DNA of 64,000 nucleotides from Chitinophaga nivalis (GTDB lineage Bacteria > Bacteroidota > Bacteroidia > Chitinophagales > Chitinophagaceae). A model generated the notes under the pieces. It did no database searches, was not told the DNA's origin, and saw only the letters and a list, made by a program, of their open reading frames with translations. Position numbers and translations under genes: made by a program. Positions 26,078 to 35,802 of this stretch are shown one piece after another; the stretch's first letter is position 1, and each line of letters begins with the position of its first letter. The stretch covers positions 620,001-684,000 of the forward strand of contig NZ_JAPDNR010000001.1 in the NCBI RefSeq assembly GCF_025989125.1. The letters run 5' to 3'.

Positions 26078-27274
26078 TCACGCCTCCCGGTTTACATACT
26101 TATTCACGGTCAGCAGATTCACGACATATACCAATGTTAGTATTAACAAGGCCCCTCCTGCTACCGGCAGGCCAGGCCAGGGAGATACCAACATGTCATG
26201 TCTGGCCAGTACTGTAGCCACACCATATTGCAGTCCGGTCAGCAACAGTAAGGCCACCAATCCAATAATAATATACAAGGGAACAAACTGTTTCAGTAAA
26301 TATCGTTGCAGTTGCCGCGGTGCTGTGCCCAGCATCACCAGCAACTGAATTTCCCGTTTACAGGAAGTTATGATCAGCTGGATGAACATACTAAATACCA
26401 GCAGGGCGAAAAACAGTAATATCAGTCCAAAAAATCCGATCACGGATACAATTGTTTGTACGATCATTCTTGTTTTGCTGAATTTCAGTTTATCCTGGTT
26501 GGTGGTATAGCCATTATCTTCCAGAAACTTTACCAATGCCGGGTTAGAAGGGTCCGGTGTTTTGATGATAATGCGGGAAGTACCGGCGACAACACCTGTG
26601 CCGAACTTTTCATTAGCCCAGTTCATAAAAGAAGCGGGGACCAGAAAGGAAGAAATGCGGTCTGAGAATCCGGTTACATGTCCTACAAACTGCGCTGATC
26701 CTGCACTACCGCTGATGACTACCTCCAGGGGCAGGGCTTTGACTGTTTCCTGGGAGATCTGCGGCAGGTCCTGGCTGAGCGAAAAACCGAAGTTATAGAG
26801 GTTTAAAAAATCGCTGGGTAATATGATGGGTATGGTACGGTCGCTGGTTGTCCAGGTCCATTCTGTTGCTTTTACATCCAGGAAGCTGTCGGGTACCGAT
26901 TCAAAAAACATATCTGTAGCAAAATGCAGGTCGCCGGGCGCTTGTACCACTACCCGGTACTGACTGGAAGTCACTAACCCAAAGGCCTGTACGAAAGGCT
27001 GTTGTCTGATCTGATCAATTTCTGCCGGCGTAAAAATACTTTTGCCGGCTTGTCCCATCATGCTGTTGGTTATCTTTTTGTTGATGACCAGGAAGTCGGC
27101 TGTTTCATTCTGATTTTTGGTACCATAGAGTAACTGGTTAAAATCAGAATGCGCCTGTATGGCAATCAGAATCAACAACATGGCAATACCCAGGCCGGCA
27201 GCAGCCATCAGGAATCGGCTTTTACCAACACCGGTTTGAATAATTTTCTTTAGCAGGTCAAAAAAGGGGCGCAT
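26078..27274 (-). CDS. ABC transporter permease, FtsX/MacB-like
   Basis: A 398-residue membrane protein with one N-terminal helix (about 22-40), a large extracytoplasmic domain (45-270, MacB-periplasmic-like) and three C-terminal helices (about 280-310, 330-355, 365-390). This four-helix layout is that of FtsX/MacB permeases, which work mechanically rather than passing substrate through a pore. It starts 9 bp after the ATPase gene. Substrate unknown; lipoprotein handling, peptide export or cell-wall hydrolase control are all possible. Confidence 0.87.
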   Translation of the reverse strand: MRPFFDLLKKIIQTGVGKSRFLMAAAGLGIAMLLILIAIQAHSDFNQLLYGTKNQNETADFLVINKKITNSMMGQAGKSIFTPAEIDQIRQQPFVQAFGLVTSSQYRVVVQAPGDLHFATDMFFESVPDSFLDVKATEWTWTTSDRTIPIILPSDFLNLYNFGFSLSQDLPQISQETVKALPLEVVISGSAGSAQFVGHVTGFSDRISSFLVPASFMNWANEKFGTGVVAGTSRIIIKTPDPSNPALVKFLEDNGYTTNQDKLKFSKTRMIVQTIVSVIGFFGLILLFFALLVFSMFIQLIITSCKREIQLLVMLGTAPRQLQRYLLKQFVPLYIIIGLVALLLLTGLQYGVATVLARHDMLVSPWPGLPVAGGALLILTLVYVVNLLTVNKYVNREA

Positions 27275-27283
27275 GGAAAAACA

Positions 27284-27934
27284 TTAAAGTTGGTAATGCA
27301 CATCATATATAAAGTGCTGATCATGATCGAGGTCTGTCAGGATAAAGCCAGCCTGGCGGTCTTTACACTCCCTGGCAATCAGGGCAGCTGCCAACCGGGT
27401 GTTTTCCTCATCGAGGTGGCTGAACGGTTCATCCATCAGGAGCCATTGGAAAGGCTGGGCCAGTGCGCGGATAATGGCAATACGCTGCCGTTCTCCGTAG
27501 GAAAGCGTTTTACCGCTTTGTTGCAGCACATGGCTGACGTTGAGTTGCGCAGCCATTTCCCGGATCTTTTCGGTAGTACAATAAGGATTGGGGAGCATGG
27601 TTCGCTTCAGTTCTATATTTTCCAGGGCGGTCAGTTGTTCGAACAGCCGCAGATCCTGGAATATGACGCTTAGCTGCTGCTGACGAACAGCGGCCAGTTC
27701 ATTTTTGCTGTATGCCGGCCAGGGCCGGTTGGCAAAGGAAACACTGCCCGTATAGTCGTTACGGATATGATACAGGTAATGTATCAGGGTGGTTTTACCT
27801 GTACCCGAAGGCGCTTTGATTTTCACGAAAGTGCCTGGCTTGAAACTTACGTCCTGGTTCCAGATGTCCGAATGGCGTTGCCGGAGTTTCTCCTGCAAAG
27901 GTATCGGCATCAGGTGGCTGATCTGGATCTGCAT
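27284..27934 (-). CDS. ABC transporter ATP-binding protein (LolD/MacB type)
   Basis: A 216-residue ATPase with Walker A APSGTGKTT (about 43-51), a Q-loop at FQDLRLFEQLT, signature LSYGERQR and Walker B WLLMDEPFSHLDEEN. It pairs with the permease gene 9 bp downstream to form a MacB-like or LolCDE-like complex at the inner membrane. The N-terminus is shorter than typical LolD. The preceding region carries the terminator of the DUF4836 gene. Confidence 0.9.
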   Translation of the reverse strand: MQIQISHLMPIPLQEKLRQRHSDIWNQDVSFKPGTFVKIKAPSGTGKTTLIHYLYHIRNDYTGSVSFANRPWPAYSKNELAAVRQQQLSVIFQDLRLFEQLTALENIELKRTMLPNPYCTTEKIREMAAQLNVSHVLQQSGKTLSYGERQRIAIIRALAQPFQWLLMDEPFSHLDEENTRLAAALIARECKDRQAGFILTDLDHDQHFIYDVHYQL

Positions 27935-27999
27935 AGTACCGTTTACTGTTAACTGCAGCTAATATAGCTGATAAAAATATGGCAAGGCTATTAAAACAA

Positions 28000-28041
28000 C
28001 AAAGGCGCAACGGTCTTGTGTAAGATACCGCTACGCCTTTG
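28000..28041 (-). terminator. Terminator of the DUF4836 gene
   Basis: Minus-strand stem CAAAGGCG/CGCCTTTG with an inner CGGT/ACCG pair, followed by TTGTTTTAA. It lies 28 bp after the stop. Confidence 0.75.
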
Positions 28042-28068
28042 TGGAGATATGACTTTAACCTGCAACGA

Positions 28069-29868
28069 TTAATAGGCTGCAGTAGCGGCAGTATCTACCG
28101 GTGCTGACAGCAGGCTATCTTCGTATGCTTTTTCTTTGGCTTTTTTGTCCTGTATTACTTTAGCAGCAGCAGTACCGAAGTTAATCAACTGTACCAGGCT
28201 GTTTTCGTCTTTGTTTTTAAAGGTCAGTACTGCTTCGGTGTGTTGTACATTACCTTCCAGCGGATGTCCTACCAGAGAGATGTCTTTGAACAGGTTTTTC
28301 ACACTTTGCATCAGTGGTTTTTCATCATCGGCCAGTTTATCCTCAGGGATTGTTTTAGTGATCTTTTCCAGATCTACATAACCGCCTATCATGCTACCTT
28401 TTACTTTGCTTTCAATACCTTCCGGCAGTTTGATGCTACCTTTTCCAGCCAGGTATTGCTGCAGGAGTACGCTGTCGGAACCTACGGTAATAAATTTCTC
28501 TGTGATGGAAATCGGCGGGAATCCAGCTGCTACCATTGGGTTGCTGATTACATAGCGGTCGCCTTCGCGGGCAAACATATCTTTCAGCAGCGGAGAAGTC
28601 ATTACTTTATTGAATGCATCCTTGTTACCTACTTTCAGGTTGAAGATCCATTTAGCTTCCGGTTTCTCGGTGAATTCGCCCGGGAAATATTCGGACTCCT
28701 TCTTGGTGATGGCAAAGTCGGAAGCGATATAAGTCAGCTGTCCTTCAAATGCATTCAGGATATCATCCAGGGTAAGACCGGATTTGCCAGACAGGAAAGC
28801 ATTTGCCAAACCGTCCATACCAGTGGATTTGATAATTTCGCCGATGACATGAAAATCAAAAGCGTAAGAAAGAAAACCGGTGATGTTGTCGGAAGGATAT
28901 TTTTTCAGCATATCCATGTCAATCACCTTCTTATCAGACTTTTTATAGATGGCTGCTAATTCTTTACCCATGAAGGAAGAACCGTCCATTACAATTTTAC
29001 CTTTTTCAAAGTTAACAGTACCGGTATAGTAGCTATCCTGCATCAGTTTTTTGAAATTGGCAGGTATCATGGTAAACTGTGCGCTGTTGTAGATCGCTTC
29101 CGGATTTACAAAAACACCCATGTCTGCATTTTCTTTCAGCAGTTTGGCAAAGGCTTCGATAGAACCGGCAGTTTCTTCTTTTTTCAGGTGGAAGAGGTGA
29201 TCGATTTCATCTACCCATGCTTTAGGCGCTGTTTCTTCAGCAGCTACCAGTGCGGCAGGAACAGCAACAGCAGAATCCGCCACCGCTGCTTCTTCCTGGT
29301 ATTCGTTGTTATCAGTTGGTGCAGGCAGGCCTGGCGTTCCCGGAGGTGCAAATTTCTGCAGATCATTCGCGTTAAACAGGCTGATATAAATCACAGTGGA
29401 TTTAGTCCAGCCGATTACTGCCTGTTGTTTTTCCTGCCAGATATATTTGAAATCATTTTGTGTTTTCAGGGAGAAATCAGGCACATTTTTTTTGAGGTAA
29501 TCCTCAAATTTAGCGGCGTCTGTGAGTGACGCCGTCAGGCTCAGGTAAGATTTATTTTCAGTAGCCACGCCCTGAAAAACAACAGAAGCAAAGAAATGTC
29601 CTTTCAGATCAACACCGGAATTTTCCGCGTCTTTCCAGGCTTTTGTCATTTGGTTGGCCGTGTCTTTATTCTGCACAGCAGAAAACAGTTTATCCATGGT
29701 TACACCATTGGTGACCAGTTTCTGACTGATTTGTTTGGCATTGAGGTCCAATACAACACCTGCTGTTTTCGGGATATGCTTACTTTCATCAGGCACTTTA
29801 GAGCAAGCTGCCAACAGTACCGCTGCAGATACAGCAGTTAACACAACTTTTGAAAATGTTCTTTTCAT
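28069..29868 (-). CDS. DUF4836 family lipoprotein
   Basis: A 599-residue lipoprotein (MKRTFSKVVLTAVSAAVLLAAC, Cys22). It has the DUF4836 organisation: an N-terminal SKVPDESKHIPKTAGVVLDLNAKQISQKL segment, then long alternating beta/alpha stretches. Conserved-looking parts are IYISLFNANDLQKF, GFLSYAFDFHVIGEIIKSTGMDGL and the C-terminal AVLTFKNKDENSLVQLINFGTAAAKV. The family is common and uncharacterised in Bacteroidota. A poorly conserved Pro/Ala-rich stretch lies around residues 175-215. Probably an outer-membrane or periplasmic lipoprotein; function unknown. Confidence 0.9.
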   Translation of the reverse strand: MKRTFSKVVLTAVSAAVLLAACSKVPDESKHIPKTAGVVLDLNAKQISQKLVTNGVTMDKLFSAVQNKDTANQMTKAWKDAENSGVDLKGHFFASVVFQGVATENKSYLSLTASLTDAAKFEDYLKKNVPDFSLKTQNDFKYIWQEKQQAVIGWTKSTVIYISLFNANDLQKFAPPGTPGLPAPTDNNEYQEEAAVADSAVAVPAALVAAEETAPKAWVDEIDHLFHLKKEETAGSIEAFAKLLKENADMGVFVNPEAIYNSAQFTMIPANFKKLMQDSYYTGTVNFEKGKIVMDGSSFMGKELAAIYKKSDKKVIDMDMLKKYPSDNITGFLSYAFDFHVIGEIIKSTGMDGLANAFLSGKSGLTLDDILNAFEGQLTYIASDFAITKKESEYFPGEFTEKPEAKWIFNLKVGNKDAFNKVMTSPLLKDMFAREGDRYVISNPMVAAGFPPISITEKFITVGSDSVLLQQYLAGKGSIKLPEGIESKVKGSMIGGYVDLEKITKTIPEDKLADDEKPLMQSVKNLFKDISLVGHPLEGNVQHTEAVLTFKNKDENSLVQLINFGTAAAKVIQDKKAKEKAYEDSLLSAPVDTAATAAY

Positions 29869-29951
29869 AAAAGATATAAAAATTAAAAATTGATGCCGAG
29901 GTTACACATGACTTTACAGTACATTCCCACTATCGTGGTATTTCATTCCTG

Positions 29952-29959
29952 CAAAAGTA
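29952..29959 (-). promoter_or_regulatory. Candidate -7 box (TACTTTTG) of the DUF4836 gene
   Basis: Exact TAnnTTTG on the minus strand, predicting a leader of about 80 nt. Confidence 0.5.
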
Positions 29960-30031
29960 CGTATATTTTTGTAGCATATATGTCTCATTTTTTCCCGGAG
30001 CGCATACAATAATTCGATACACTTTAAGTTA

Positions 30032-30039
30032 TACCTTTG
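30032..30039 (+). promoter_or_regulatory. Candidate -7 box (TACCTTTG) of the YciI-like gene
   Basis: Exact TAnnTTTG on the plus strand, 44 bp before the ATG at 30084. It is divergent from the DUF4836 promoter about 75 bp away. Confidence 0.55.
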
Positions 30040-30083
30040 CTACTTACTATGAAACTATCATTTATTACCATAGAAAAACCATT

Positions 30084-30362
30084 ATGTTTCTAATCTTATT
30101 ACAGTACATCCGACCGGTTGCAGCGGTGGAGCACTTCATGGAGGCGCATACCGCCTTTCTGCAAAAGCACTACGACAGTGGTCAATTTATCTTGTCTGGC
30201 AGACGGAAGCCCAAGTCTGGCGGGCTTATTCTTTGTAATGCGTCCAGCCGGAAAGAAGTAGAACAGATTATCAGTGAAGATCCGCTGGAAAAGTACCAGC
30301 TTGCCTTATACGAGATCATTGAGTTTGAGCCAACTAAGTATGCCAATACATTGGAAAAATAA
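30084..30362 (+). CDS. YciI-like protein
   Basis: A 92-residue protein of the dimeric alpha/beta-barrel YciI/YCII family. MFLILLQYIRPVAAVEHFMEAHTAFLQKHYDSGQFILSGRRKPKSGGLIL has the family's conserved His21 region and the SGR...GG segment. EVEQIISEDPLEKYQLALYEIIEFEP gives the C-terminal strand. Some family members are implicated in chlorinated aromatic degradation and others are uncharacterised; no role can be assigned here. Confidence 0.88.
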   Translation: MFLILLQYIRPVAAVEHFMEAHTAFLQKHYDSGQFILSGRRKPKSGGLILCNASSRKEVEQIISEDPLEKYQLALYEIIEFEPTKYANTLEK

Positions 30363-30397
30363 TTTCCATCTTCTGTCTGTTTCTTCTCTTTCAGCTA

Positions 30398-31414
30398 TCA
30401 CTGCATAAAGTAGATGACTTTCGTCAGCCATTTGCTGCTATCTTTTTCAACGCCGGGATCGGTTATATACATTTCTATCGCAGGCGGTATTATCTTTTTT
30501 CCCTTGTTTGTAACGAATTTCCTCAAAGCCACGTGCGCGTTGGCAATTTTATCATAAGGCCCATAATAGTTGGCATATGCAGCCTTTGCCGCAGGCAGGG
30601 TAATGATTTCGTATCCGTTACCAGGTTTACTGCCTTCCGGCACCGGGATGGCGGCCGCCATATCTGTTTGCTGTTTTTTATCGTCCCAGGTGAAGAACAG
30701 ACCACAGGGGGCACCGGGCTGCAGTTGGGCTTTAGTAGCTGCCACATAAAGAGGGCCCAGGTTTTTATGATAGTAGTCCGAAATACTTTTGAAAGGAATC
30801 GTTTTTCGTACAGCCGCATACGTAGTTGCCGGAAAATCCATTTCTTTTACCGCTACATCGATGCCATTGGGGGTACCGGGGCCTTTTTTGTCGGCCTCTG
30901 CCATGCTTTTAAGATTACTGAGGCCCTGGTCAAAGTCTTTTTCCAGTGCGCCTTTCATCAGCATGCCCATCACATTCTGCGGACGGTCGTAATGGGTTTC
31001 GAAGCTCCAGACAACTTTGGTTTTACCGGCCGCTTCCGTTAATTCAAAGCGTACATCTGCTTCTGCAGCAAAGGGGCTGATAAAGGACAATTTCTGTTGA
31101 ATACTTTTATAAGGGTCCAGGGAGAGGTGCTGTAGTTTACCCGCTCCGATTTTAGGGCCTTTCCAGGCATTCACTGCGCCAACGGTGCCGTCTTCTCCGG
31201 TAATGGTGTAGATGGCCGCGGAGTCCATTTTTTTCCAGGTACTCCATTCGTTGAAACGTTCAAATTTCACGATATCATTCCACACAATAGTGGCAGGAGC
31301 ATTGATCTCTACTGCGCGTTCCACGTGTACGCGGGTAGGCGCAACAAAGATCAATACAATAACAACAAGCAGTATGATCCCTATGATCCAGGCGAGCGCT
31401 TTTAAGACTTTCAT
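30398..31414 (-). CDS. Membrane-anchored SRPBCC domain fused to a GyrI-like effector-binding domain
   Basis: A 338-residue protein from the ATG at 31414. The frame is open to 31462, but the extra 16 residues precede a good signal-anchor (MKVLKALAWIIGIILLVVIVLIFVAPTRVHVERAVEINAPATIVW). Residues about 30-180 are a polyketide-cyclase/SRPBCC ligand-binding domain. Residues about 195-338 are a GyrI-like/AraC effector-binding domain (VKEMDFPATTYAAVRKTIPF, AAYANYYGPYDKIANAHVAL). Both halves bind small hydrophobic ligands. There is no DNA-binding part, so it is probably a periplasm-facing ligand sensor or scavenger. Confidence 0.85.
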   Translation of the reverse strand: MKVLKALAWIIGIILLVVIVLIFVAPTRVHVERAVEINAPATIVWNDIVKFERFNEWSTWKKMDSAAIYTITGEDGTVGAVNAWKGPKIGAGKLQHLSLDPYKSIQQKLSFISPFAAEADVRFELTEAAGKTKVVWSFETHYDRPQNVMGMLMKGALEKDFDQGLSNLKSMAEADKKGPGTPNGIDVAVKEMDFPATTYAAVRKTIPFKSISDYYHKNLGPLYVAATKAQLQPGAPCGLFFTWDDKKQQTDMAAAIPVPEGSKPGNGYEIITLPAAKAAYANYYGPYDKIANAHVALRKFVTNKGKKIIPPAIEMYITDPGVEKDSSKWLTKVIYFMQ

Positions 31415-31501
31415 AACTGTCAGGGGTTGATGATAATAAAAATACGTTTTTTTATTGTGCAACCCATGAACAGTGTTGGCAATCAGGTAGCTGGCAACTG
31501 T

Positions 31502-32077
31502 TTATTCTTTCGTTTTGTCTTTTTCCTGGTCTTTAAAATGCTTGTCGGCTTCTTTCGCCTGGTCAAAATCCAGGATAACGGAGTTGATGCAGTAACGCAA
31601 ACCTGTTGGCGGAGGTCCGTCGTCAAATACGTGGCCCAGATGCGCTTTACAGCGGCCGCACATTACTTCGGTACGATGCATACCGTGGGTATTGTCCGGT
31701 GCATAAATAACGCTGGTTTTGGTAATTGGCTGAAAGAAGCTGGGCCAGCCGCAGCTGCTTTCAAATTTGGCATCGGATACAAATAATGGATTGCCGCAGG
31801 CAGCGCAGTAGTAGGTTCCTTTTTCTGTGCTGTTCCAGTATTTTCCGGTAAAGGCCCATTCAGTGCCTTTTTCCCGGGCAATATTGTACACATCCTGTGG
31901 CAGTTGTTTTTTCCATTCTTCGTCAGTCAAATTTACTTTGCTGGTATCCGTGCGGGAGTATACATCTCCCTTCTTTTTTCCATCTTCCATTGCTTTCTTT
32001 TTTTCGCCGTTTTGCGAGTATGTACAGTTTGTAACCAAAATAGAGATACTCAAAAGTATCAGATTCCTCAGGTTCAT
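31502..32077 (-). CDS. msrB: Peptide-methionine (R)-S-oxide reductase, lipoprotein form
   Basis: Repairs methionine-R-sulfoxide in proteins. The 191-residue protein has a signal with lipobox-like LVTNC (about Cys18), then a Lys/Glu-rich linker and the MsrB domain from about residue 45. Two CxxC zinc motifs (YCAAC, MCGRC) and the catalytic Cys in RYCINSVILDF are present, as is the GWPSFFQPI segment. Export fits repair of surface or periplasmic proteins. No msrA is adjacent. Confidence 0.94.
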   Translation of the reverse strand: MNLRNLILLSISILVTNCTYSQNGEKKKAMEDGKKKGDVYSRTDTSKVNLTDEEWKKQLPQDVYNIAREKGTEWAFTGKYWNSTEKGTYYCAACGNPLFVSDAKFESSCGWPSFFQPITKTSVIYAPDNTHGMHRTEVMCGRCKAHLGHVFDDGPPPTGLRYCINSVILDFDQAKEADKHFKDQEKDKTKE

Positions 32078-32316
32078 TTGTGAAGATTTGATCTGTTAAC
32101 TTCTCATTAACAGTAATTCAATATTTTTTTTATATTCTTAAGCATTTAGATTTTATTCCTATATGAAATTACGTATGAACAAGCCGAATGGTTTGTTAAT
32201 TCCTGCAAATCAGACGCCGCTTTCTCAAATCTCTGCCCCGCTTTCTTCAAACTGTCTGATAATCATCCGTGAGCAACTGCATATAAATTGTTAACTTTAC
32301 GCCAAAAGGCTAGTAA

Positions 32317-34218
32317 GTGGCGGATATCATCAATTTATTACCAGACAATATAGCGAACCAGATAGCTGCAGGAGAAGTGATACAAAGACCCGCATCAGCG
32401 GTAAAGGAATTGCTCGAAAACGCAGTGGATGCAGGTGCAACAGAAATTCAGCTGATCATCAAGGATGCAGGCAAAGAGTTGGTGCAGGTAATTGATAACG
32501 GCGGCGGTATGAGCGAAACAGACGCCCGGATGTGCTTTGAACGCCATGCTACCTCCAAAATACAATCCATAGAAGACCTTTTCCAGATTACTACCATGGG
32601 ATTCAGAGGTGAAGCCCTCGCTTCCATCGCAGCGGTTTCCCAGGTAGAACTCAAAACCCGGAAAAAAGGCTCCGAAATAGGCTCCTATATAGAAATTGAT
32701 AATAGCCAGGTGAAAAAGCAGGAACCCTGCCAGACAGCAGAAGGAACCAGCATCGCCATGAAAAACCTCTTCTTCAATGTGCCCGCCCGCAGGAACTTCC
32801 TGAAAAGCAACACAGCAGAAATGCGGCATATCGTAGATGAATTCATCCGCGTTGCCATGGCCTTCCCACAGCTCCAGTTTTCCCTGACCAGCAATAATCA
32901 ACAACTTTTCCACCTGGATAAAGGCTCCCTGAAACAACGTATCGTTGCCATTCTCGGACAACACTACAACGCCCGCCTCGTCAGTGTAAAGGAAACCACG
33001 GACTATATGAACGTATATGGTTTCGCCGGTAAACCCGAAACTGCCAAAAAAACCAGGGGCGACCAGTTCTTCTTCGTCAACAACCGCTATATCAAAAGCC
33101 CTTACCTGCATCATGCAGTGATGAGCGCTTTCGCAGATATTATTCCGGCAGACAGCTTCCCCCTGTACGTGTTGTTCATTGATGTAAATCCGGAACATGT
33201 GGATATCAATGTGCATCCCACCAAACAGGAAATCAAGTTCGACGACGAAAAGCTCATGTATGCTTTCGTACAATCTGCCGTAAAACACTCCCTGGCCCAG
33301 TTCAATGTAACCGCTACGCTGGACTTTGACCTGGACCCCAGCATTCAGGCACTCGATGCTGTCAGCAAGCCATTCACGGCTCAGCAACAGAACGAATCAA
33401 CCCTGTCGCCGCTCTATAAGTCATTCACCCAGGCCAACCAGGCCCACATGATCGACAAAAGCAGCAACAGCAGCAACCTGAAACACTGGAAAGACCTGTA
33501 CAGCGGCGGTGGCGATCAGTATACCACTACCTCCTACCCCGCAGAAACAGAACAGGAAACAGAAAGCCGGCCGGCTGTCACCTACGAAAGTCAGCCACAC
33601 GCTACTGCTTCTGTCATCGATGAACGCTGGCAGGACACGCCTACAGACCAGAAAGTACCCGTACAGGTACATCAGCAATATATTCTGTCCCAGATCAAAT
33701 CGGGCTTCATATTAATAGATCAGCAGGCAGCCCATGAAAGAATCCTGTATGAGCGCTATCAACGCGCCCTGCTCGAAACTCCCATGGCTACCCAGCAAAG
33801 CCTGTTCCCGCAAACATTACAGCTGCCACCGGCAGATGCCATCCTGATTGGCGAAATGTTACCGGACCTTCAGGCACTGGGATACGACCTGGAACCTTTC
33901 GGCAACCACACCTTCGTCGTACGCGGTACACCCGCCGATATACAGCAGGGCAACGACCAAGCTACCATCGAAGGACTGCTGGAACAGTTCAAACATTTCA
34001 GCCACGAACTGAAAGTCAACAAACGGGAACAACTGATCCGCTCCATGGCGCGCAATAATGCCATCCCGGCCGGAAAAGTGCTGTCATCCCGCGAAATGCA
34101 GAATATCATCGATGAACTCTTTGCCTGCAGTATGCCCAACGTAGCACCTGGCGGCAAGTTCACCTTCATCTCCTTTAAACTTACTGACCTGGCGCGTATG
34201 TTTGAACGCGGCAATTAA
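32317..34218 (+). CDS. mutL: DNA mismatch repair protein MutL
   Basis: A 633-residue GHKL ATPase coupling MutS recognition to strand incision. It starts with GTG at 32317 (MADIINLLPDNIANQIAAGEVIQRPASAVKELLENAVDAGAT). The ATP-binding motifs DNGGGM and GFRGEALASIAAVS and the MutL signature are present. The linker (about 330-440) is Gln/Thr/Ser-rich and variable, and the dimerisation domain spans 440-633. QQAAHERILYERYQ is there, but I do not see a clear DQHAxEx4E endonuclease motif: the equivalent is DQQAAHERILYE. A TAACTTTA box precedes it. The stop is followed by a bidirectional hairpin. Confidence 0.96.
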   Translation: MADIINLLPDNIANQIAAGEVIQRPASAVKELLENAVDAGATEIQLIIKDAGKELVQVIDNGGGMSETDARMCFERHATSKIQSIEDLFQITTMGFRGEALASIAAVSQVELKTRKKGSEIGSYIEIDNSQVKKQEPCQTAEGTSIAMKNLFFNVPARRNFLKSNTAEMRHIVDEFIRVAMAFPQLQFSLTSNNQQLFHLDKGSLKQRIVAILGQHYNARLVSVKETTDYMNVYGFAGKPETAKKTRGDQFFFVNNRYIKSPYLHHAVMSAFADIIPADSFPLYVLFIDVNPEHVDINVHPTKQEIKFDDEKLMYAFVQSAVKHSLAQFNVTATLDFDLDPSIQALDAVSKPFTAQQQNESTLSPLYKSFTQANQAHMIDKSSNSSNLKHWKDLYSGGGDQYTTTSYPAETEQETESRPAVTYESQPHATASVIDERWQDTPTDQKVPVQVHQQYILSQIKSGFILIDQQAAHERILYERYQRALLETPMATQQSLFPQTLQLPPADAILIGEMLPDLQALGYDLEPFGNHTFVVRGTPADIQQGNDQATIEGLLEQFKHFSHELKVNKREQLIRSMARNNAIPAGKVLSSREMQNIIDELFACSMPNVAPGGKFTFISFKLTDLARMFERGN

Positions 34219-34224
34219 TATCCA

Positions 34225-34273
34225 CCTGATATCCTGTATGTGGGGTCAATCATCACACATACCGGATATCAGG
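34225..34273. terminator. Bidirectional hairpin between mutL and the sugar-kinase gene
   Basis: Arms CCTGATATCC and GGATATCAGG, continued by GTATGTG/CACATAC with one mismatch. The right arm contains the kinase stop codon (34269-34271 on the minus strand). Confidence 0.7.
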
Positions 34274-35720
34274 AAAATAACTTCTCATACAACAAGATAA
34301 ACTGCTGATAGCGTTCCTTATAAACGGCATGTTGTGCCATATCCGGCTCAAAGACCACGCCTTCCCTGTCGGCTATCTTCAAGGGTAATCCCAGCGCTGT
34401 AGCCGCCAGCATCACCGCTCCCAATGCCGAAGCATCGCTTTCCTGCTGTAAATACATCCGCTCTCCGAAAACATCCGCCAGTAACTGCACCCATCCGGGT
34501 GAATGTGTAAATCCGCCACTGACCGATATTTTATGCACCGGGCCGGCCGTTTCTTCCAGCGCCACCCGGATACTTCTCAACGCAAAACAAATACCCTCCA
34601 GCACCGCACGGGTAAAATGAGCCTGGGTATGTTGCGGCTGTATGCCTATAAAAGCTGCACGGGCACGACTATTCCATACCGGCGCCCTTTCTCCCTGCAG
34701 ATACGGCAGGCATATCAGCTCATCCTGCGGCAGTGTCAACGCAGCTTCCACCAGCTGCGGCAGTGCGGTAGCCGGCAGCTGCAGTAAATCATGCACCAGC
34801 CACTGTAATACAACGCCTCCATTATTGGACGCCCCACCGGTAATATATATATGATCTGTCAGCAGGTAGGTAAACAAACGCCGATGGGCATCGGTCAGCG
34901 GCTGCGATCCGGCCATCCTCACCGCTCCGCTGGTACCAATGGTAAGCGTGGCATGGCCGGCATCCAGTGCCTGACTGCCCAGCTGGGCCAGGCAACCATC
35001 ACTGCCTCCTGCTACCACCGGTGTATCCGCCGGAATGCCCAGCTCCCGGGCAATCGCCGGTTGCAGGCCGGTTAGCACGGCATCCGCCGGCACAAGCCGT
35101 GGTAGCTGCACACCTGATATACCCGCTACTTCCAGGGCAGTGGCATTCCATTGTAAGGTGTGGATATCAAACAGTCCTGTGGCGGAAGCAATGGAATGAT
35201 CCGTCACGTAATCTCCCAAGAAATGATGCAGGATATATGCTTTAATGCCCAGAAACATGGCAGCACGACTAAAGAGATCCGGCTGTTGCTCCCGGAGCCA
35301 TTTTATCTTGCAGAGTGGCGACATCGCATGCACCGGAGTACCCGTTTGCCGGTAGATTTCCGCGCCGGCAGGCGTATCCCGCAAGGCCAGGGCATAAGGT
35401 TCACTCCTGTTATCGGCCCAGGTAATCAGTGGCGTAAGCGCCTGGCCGGCGGCATCCAGCACCAACAGGCTATGCATGGCGCTACTAAAGGAAATTGCTG
35501 CCGGCATACGCCCCGTTTGCCTGATCACTTCCCGGATACCGTTTTTTACGGCCTGCAGGATTTCATCCTGGTCCTGCTCGCTGTAGCCGGGCTGCGGATG
35601 ATGCGTGGGATAAGCCTGTTGAAAACCAGCCAGCACTTCTCCGTTTAACCCCAGCCCAATCGTTTTAGTACTGCTGGTACCGATGTCTATGCCGATAATA
35701 TACCCTGTGTGATCACTCAT
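34269..35720 (-). CDS. FGGY-family carbohydrate kinase (gluconokinase-like)
   Basis: Phosphorylates a sugar or sugar acid with ATP. The ATG at 35720 gives 483 residues (MSDHTGYIIGIDIGTSSTKTIGL); an upstream ATG at 35744 would add MCKKEGFF just before it. Motifs: GIDIGTSSTK phosphate-1 loop, MHSLLVLDAAGQALTPLITWADNR, TLTIGTSGAVRM, GGASNNGGVVLQW, ISVSGGFTHSPGWVQLLADVF. The overall pattern is closest to gluconokinase GntK of the FGGY family. It is divergent from the GMC dehydrogenase gene, suggesting a shared sugar-acid pathway. Substrate assignment is inferred. Confidence 0.85.
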   Translation of the reverse strand: MSDHTGYIIGIDIGTSSTKTIGLGLNGEVLAGFQQAYPTHHPQPGYSEQDQDEILQAVKNGIREVIRQTGRMPAAISFSSAMHSLLVLDAAGQALTPLITWADNRSEPYALALRDTPAGAEIYRQTGTPVHAMSPLCKIKWLREQQPDLFSRAAMFLGIKAYILHHFLGDYVTDHSIASATGLFDIHTLQWNATALEVAGISGVQLPRLVPADAVLTGLQPAIARELGIPADTPVVAGGSDGCLAQLGSQALDAGHATLTIGTSGAVRMAGSQPLTDAHRRLFTYLLTDHIYITGGASNNGGVVLQWLVHDLLQLPATALPQLVEAALTLPQDELICLPYLQGERAPVWNSRARAAFIGIQPQHTQAHFTRAVLEGICFALRSIRVALEETAGPVHKISVSGGFTHSPGWVQLLADVFGERMYLQQESDASALGAVMLAATALGLPLKIADREGVVFEPDMAQHAVYKERYQQFILLYEKLFS

Positions 35721-35802
35721 AAAAAAACCTTCCTTTTTACACATTTAATTTATAGATTTAAAACCGGTGTTCTTAAAATATGGTCTAAAATTTCCACGAA
35801 AA

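Noticed and set aside
32163..32294. A 43-codon plus-strand ORF upstream of mutL
   Set aside because: No ribosome-site signal, composition is not protein-like and length is easily reached by chance.
32395..33387. Long minus-strand frame inside mutL
   Set aside because: It is the shadow of a real coding sequence; the residues have no recognisable domain and mutL on the other strand is certain.
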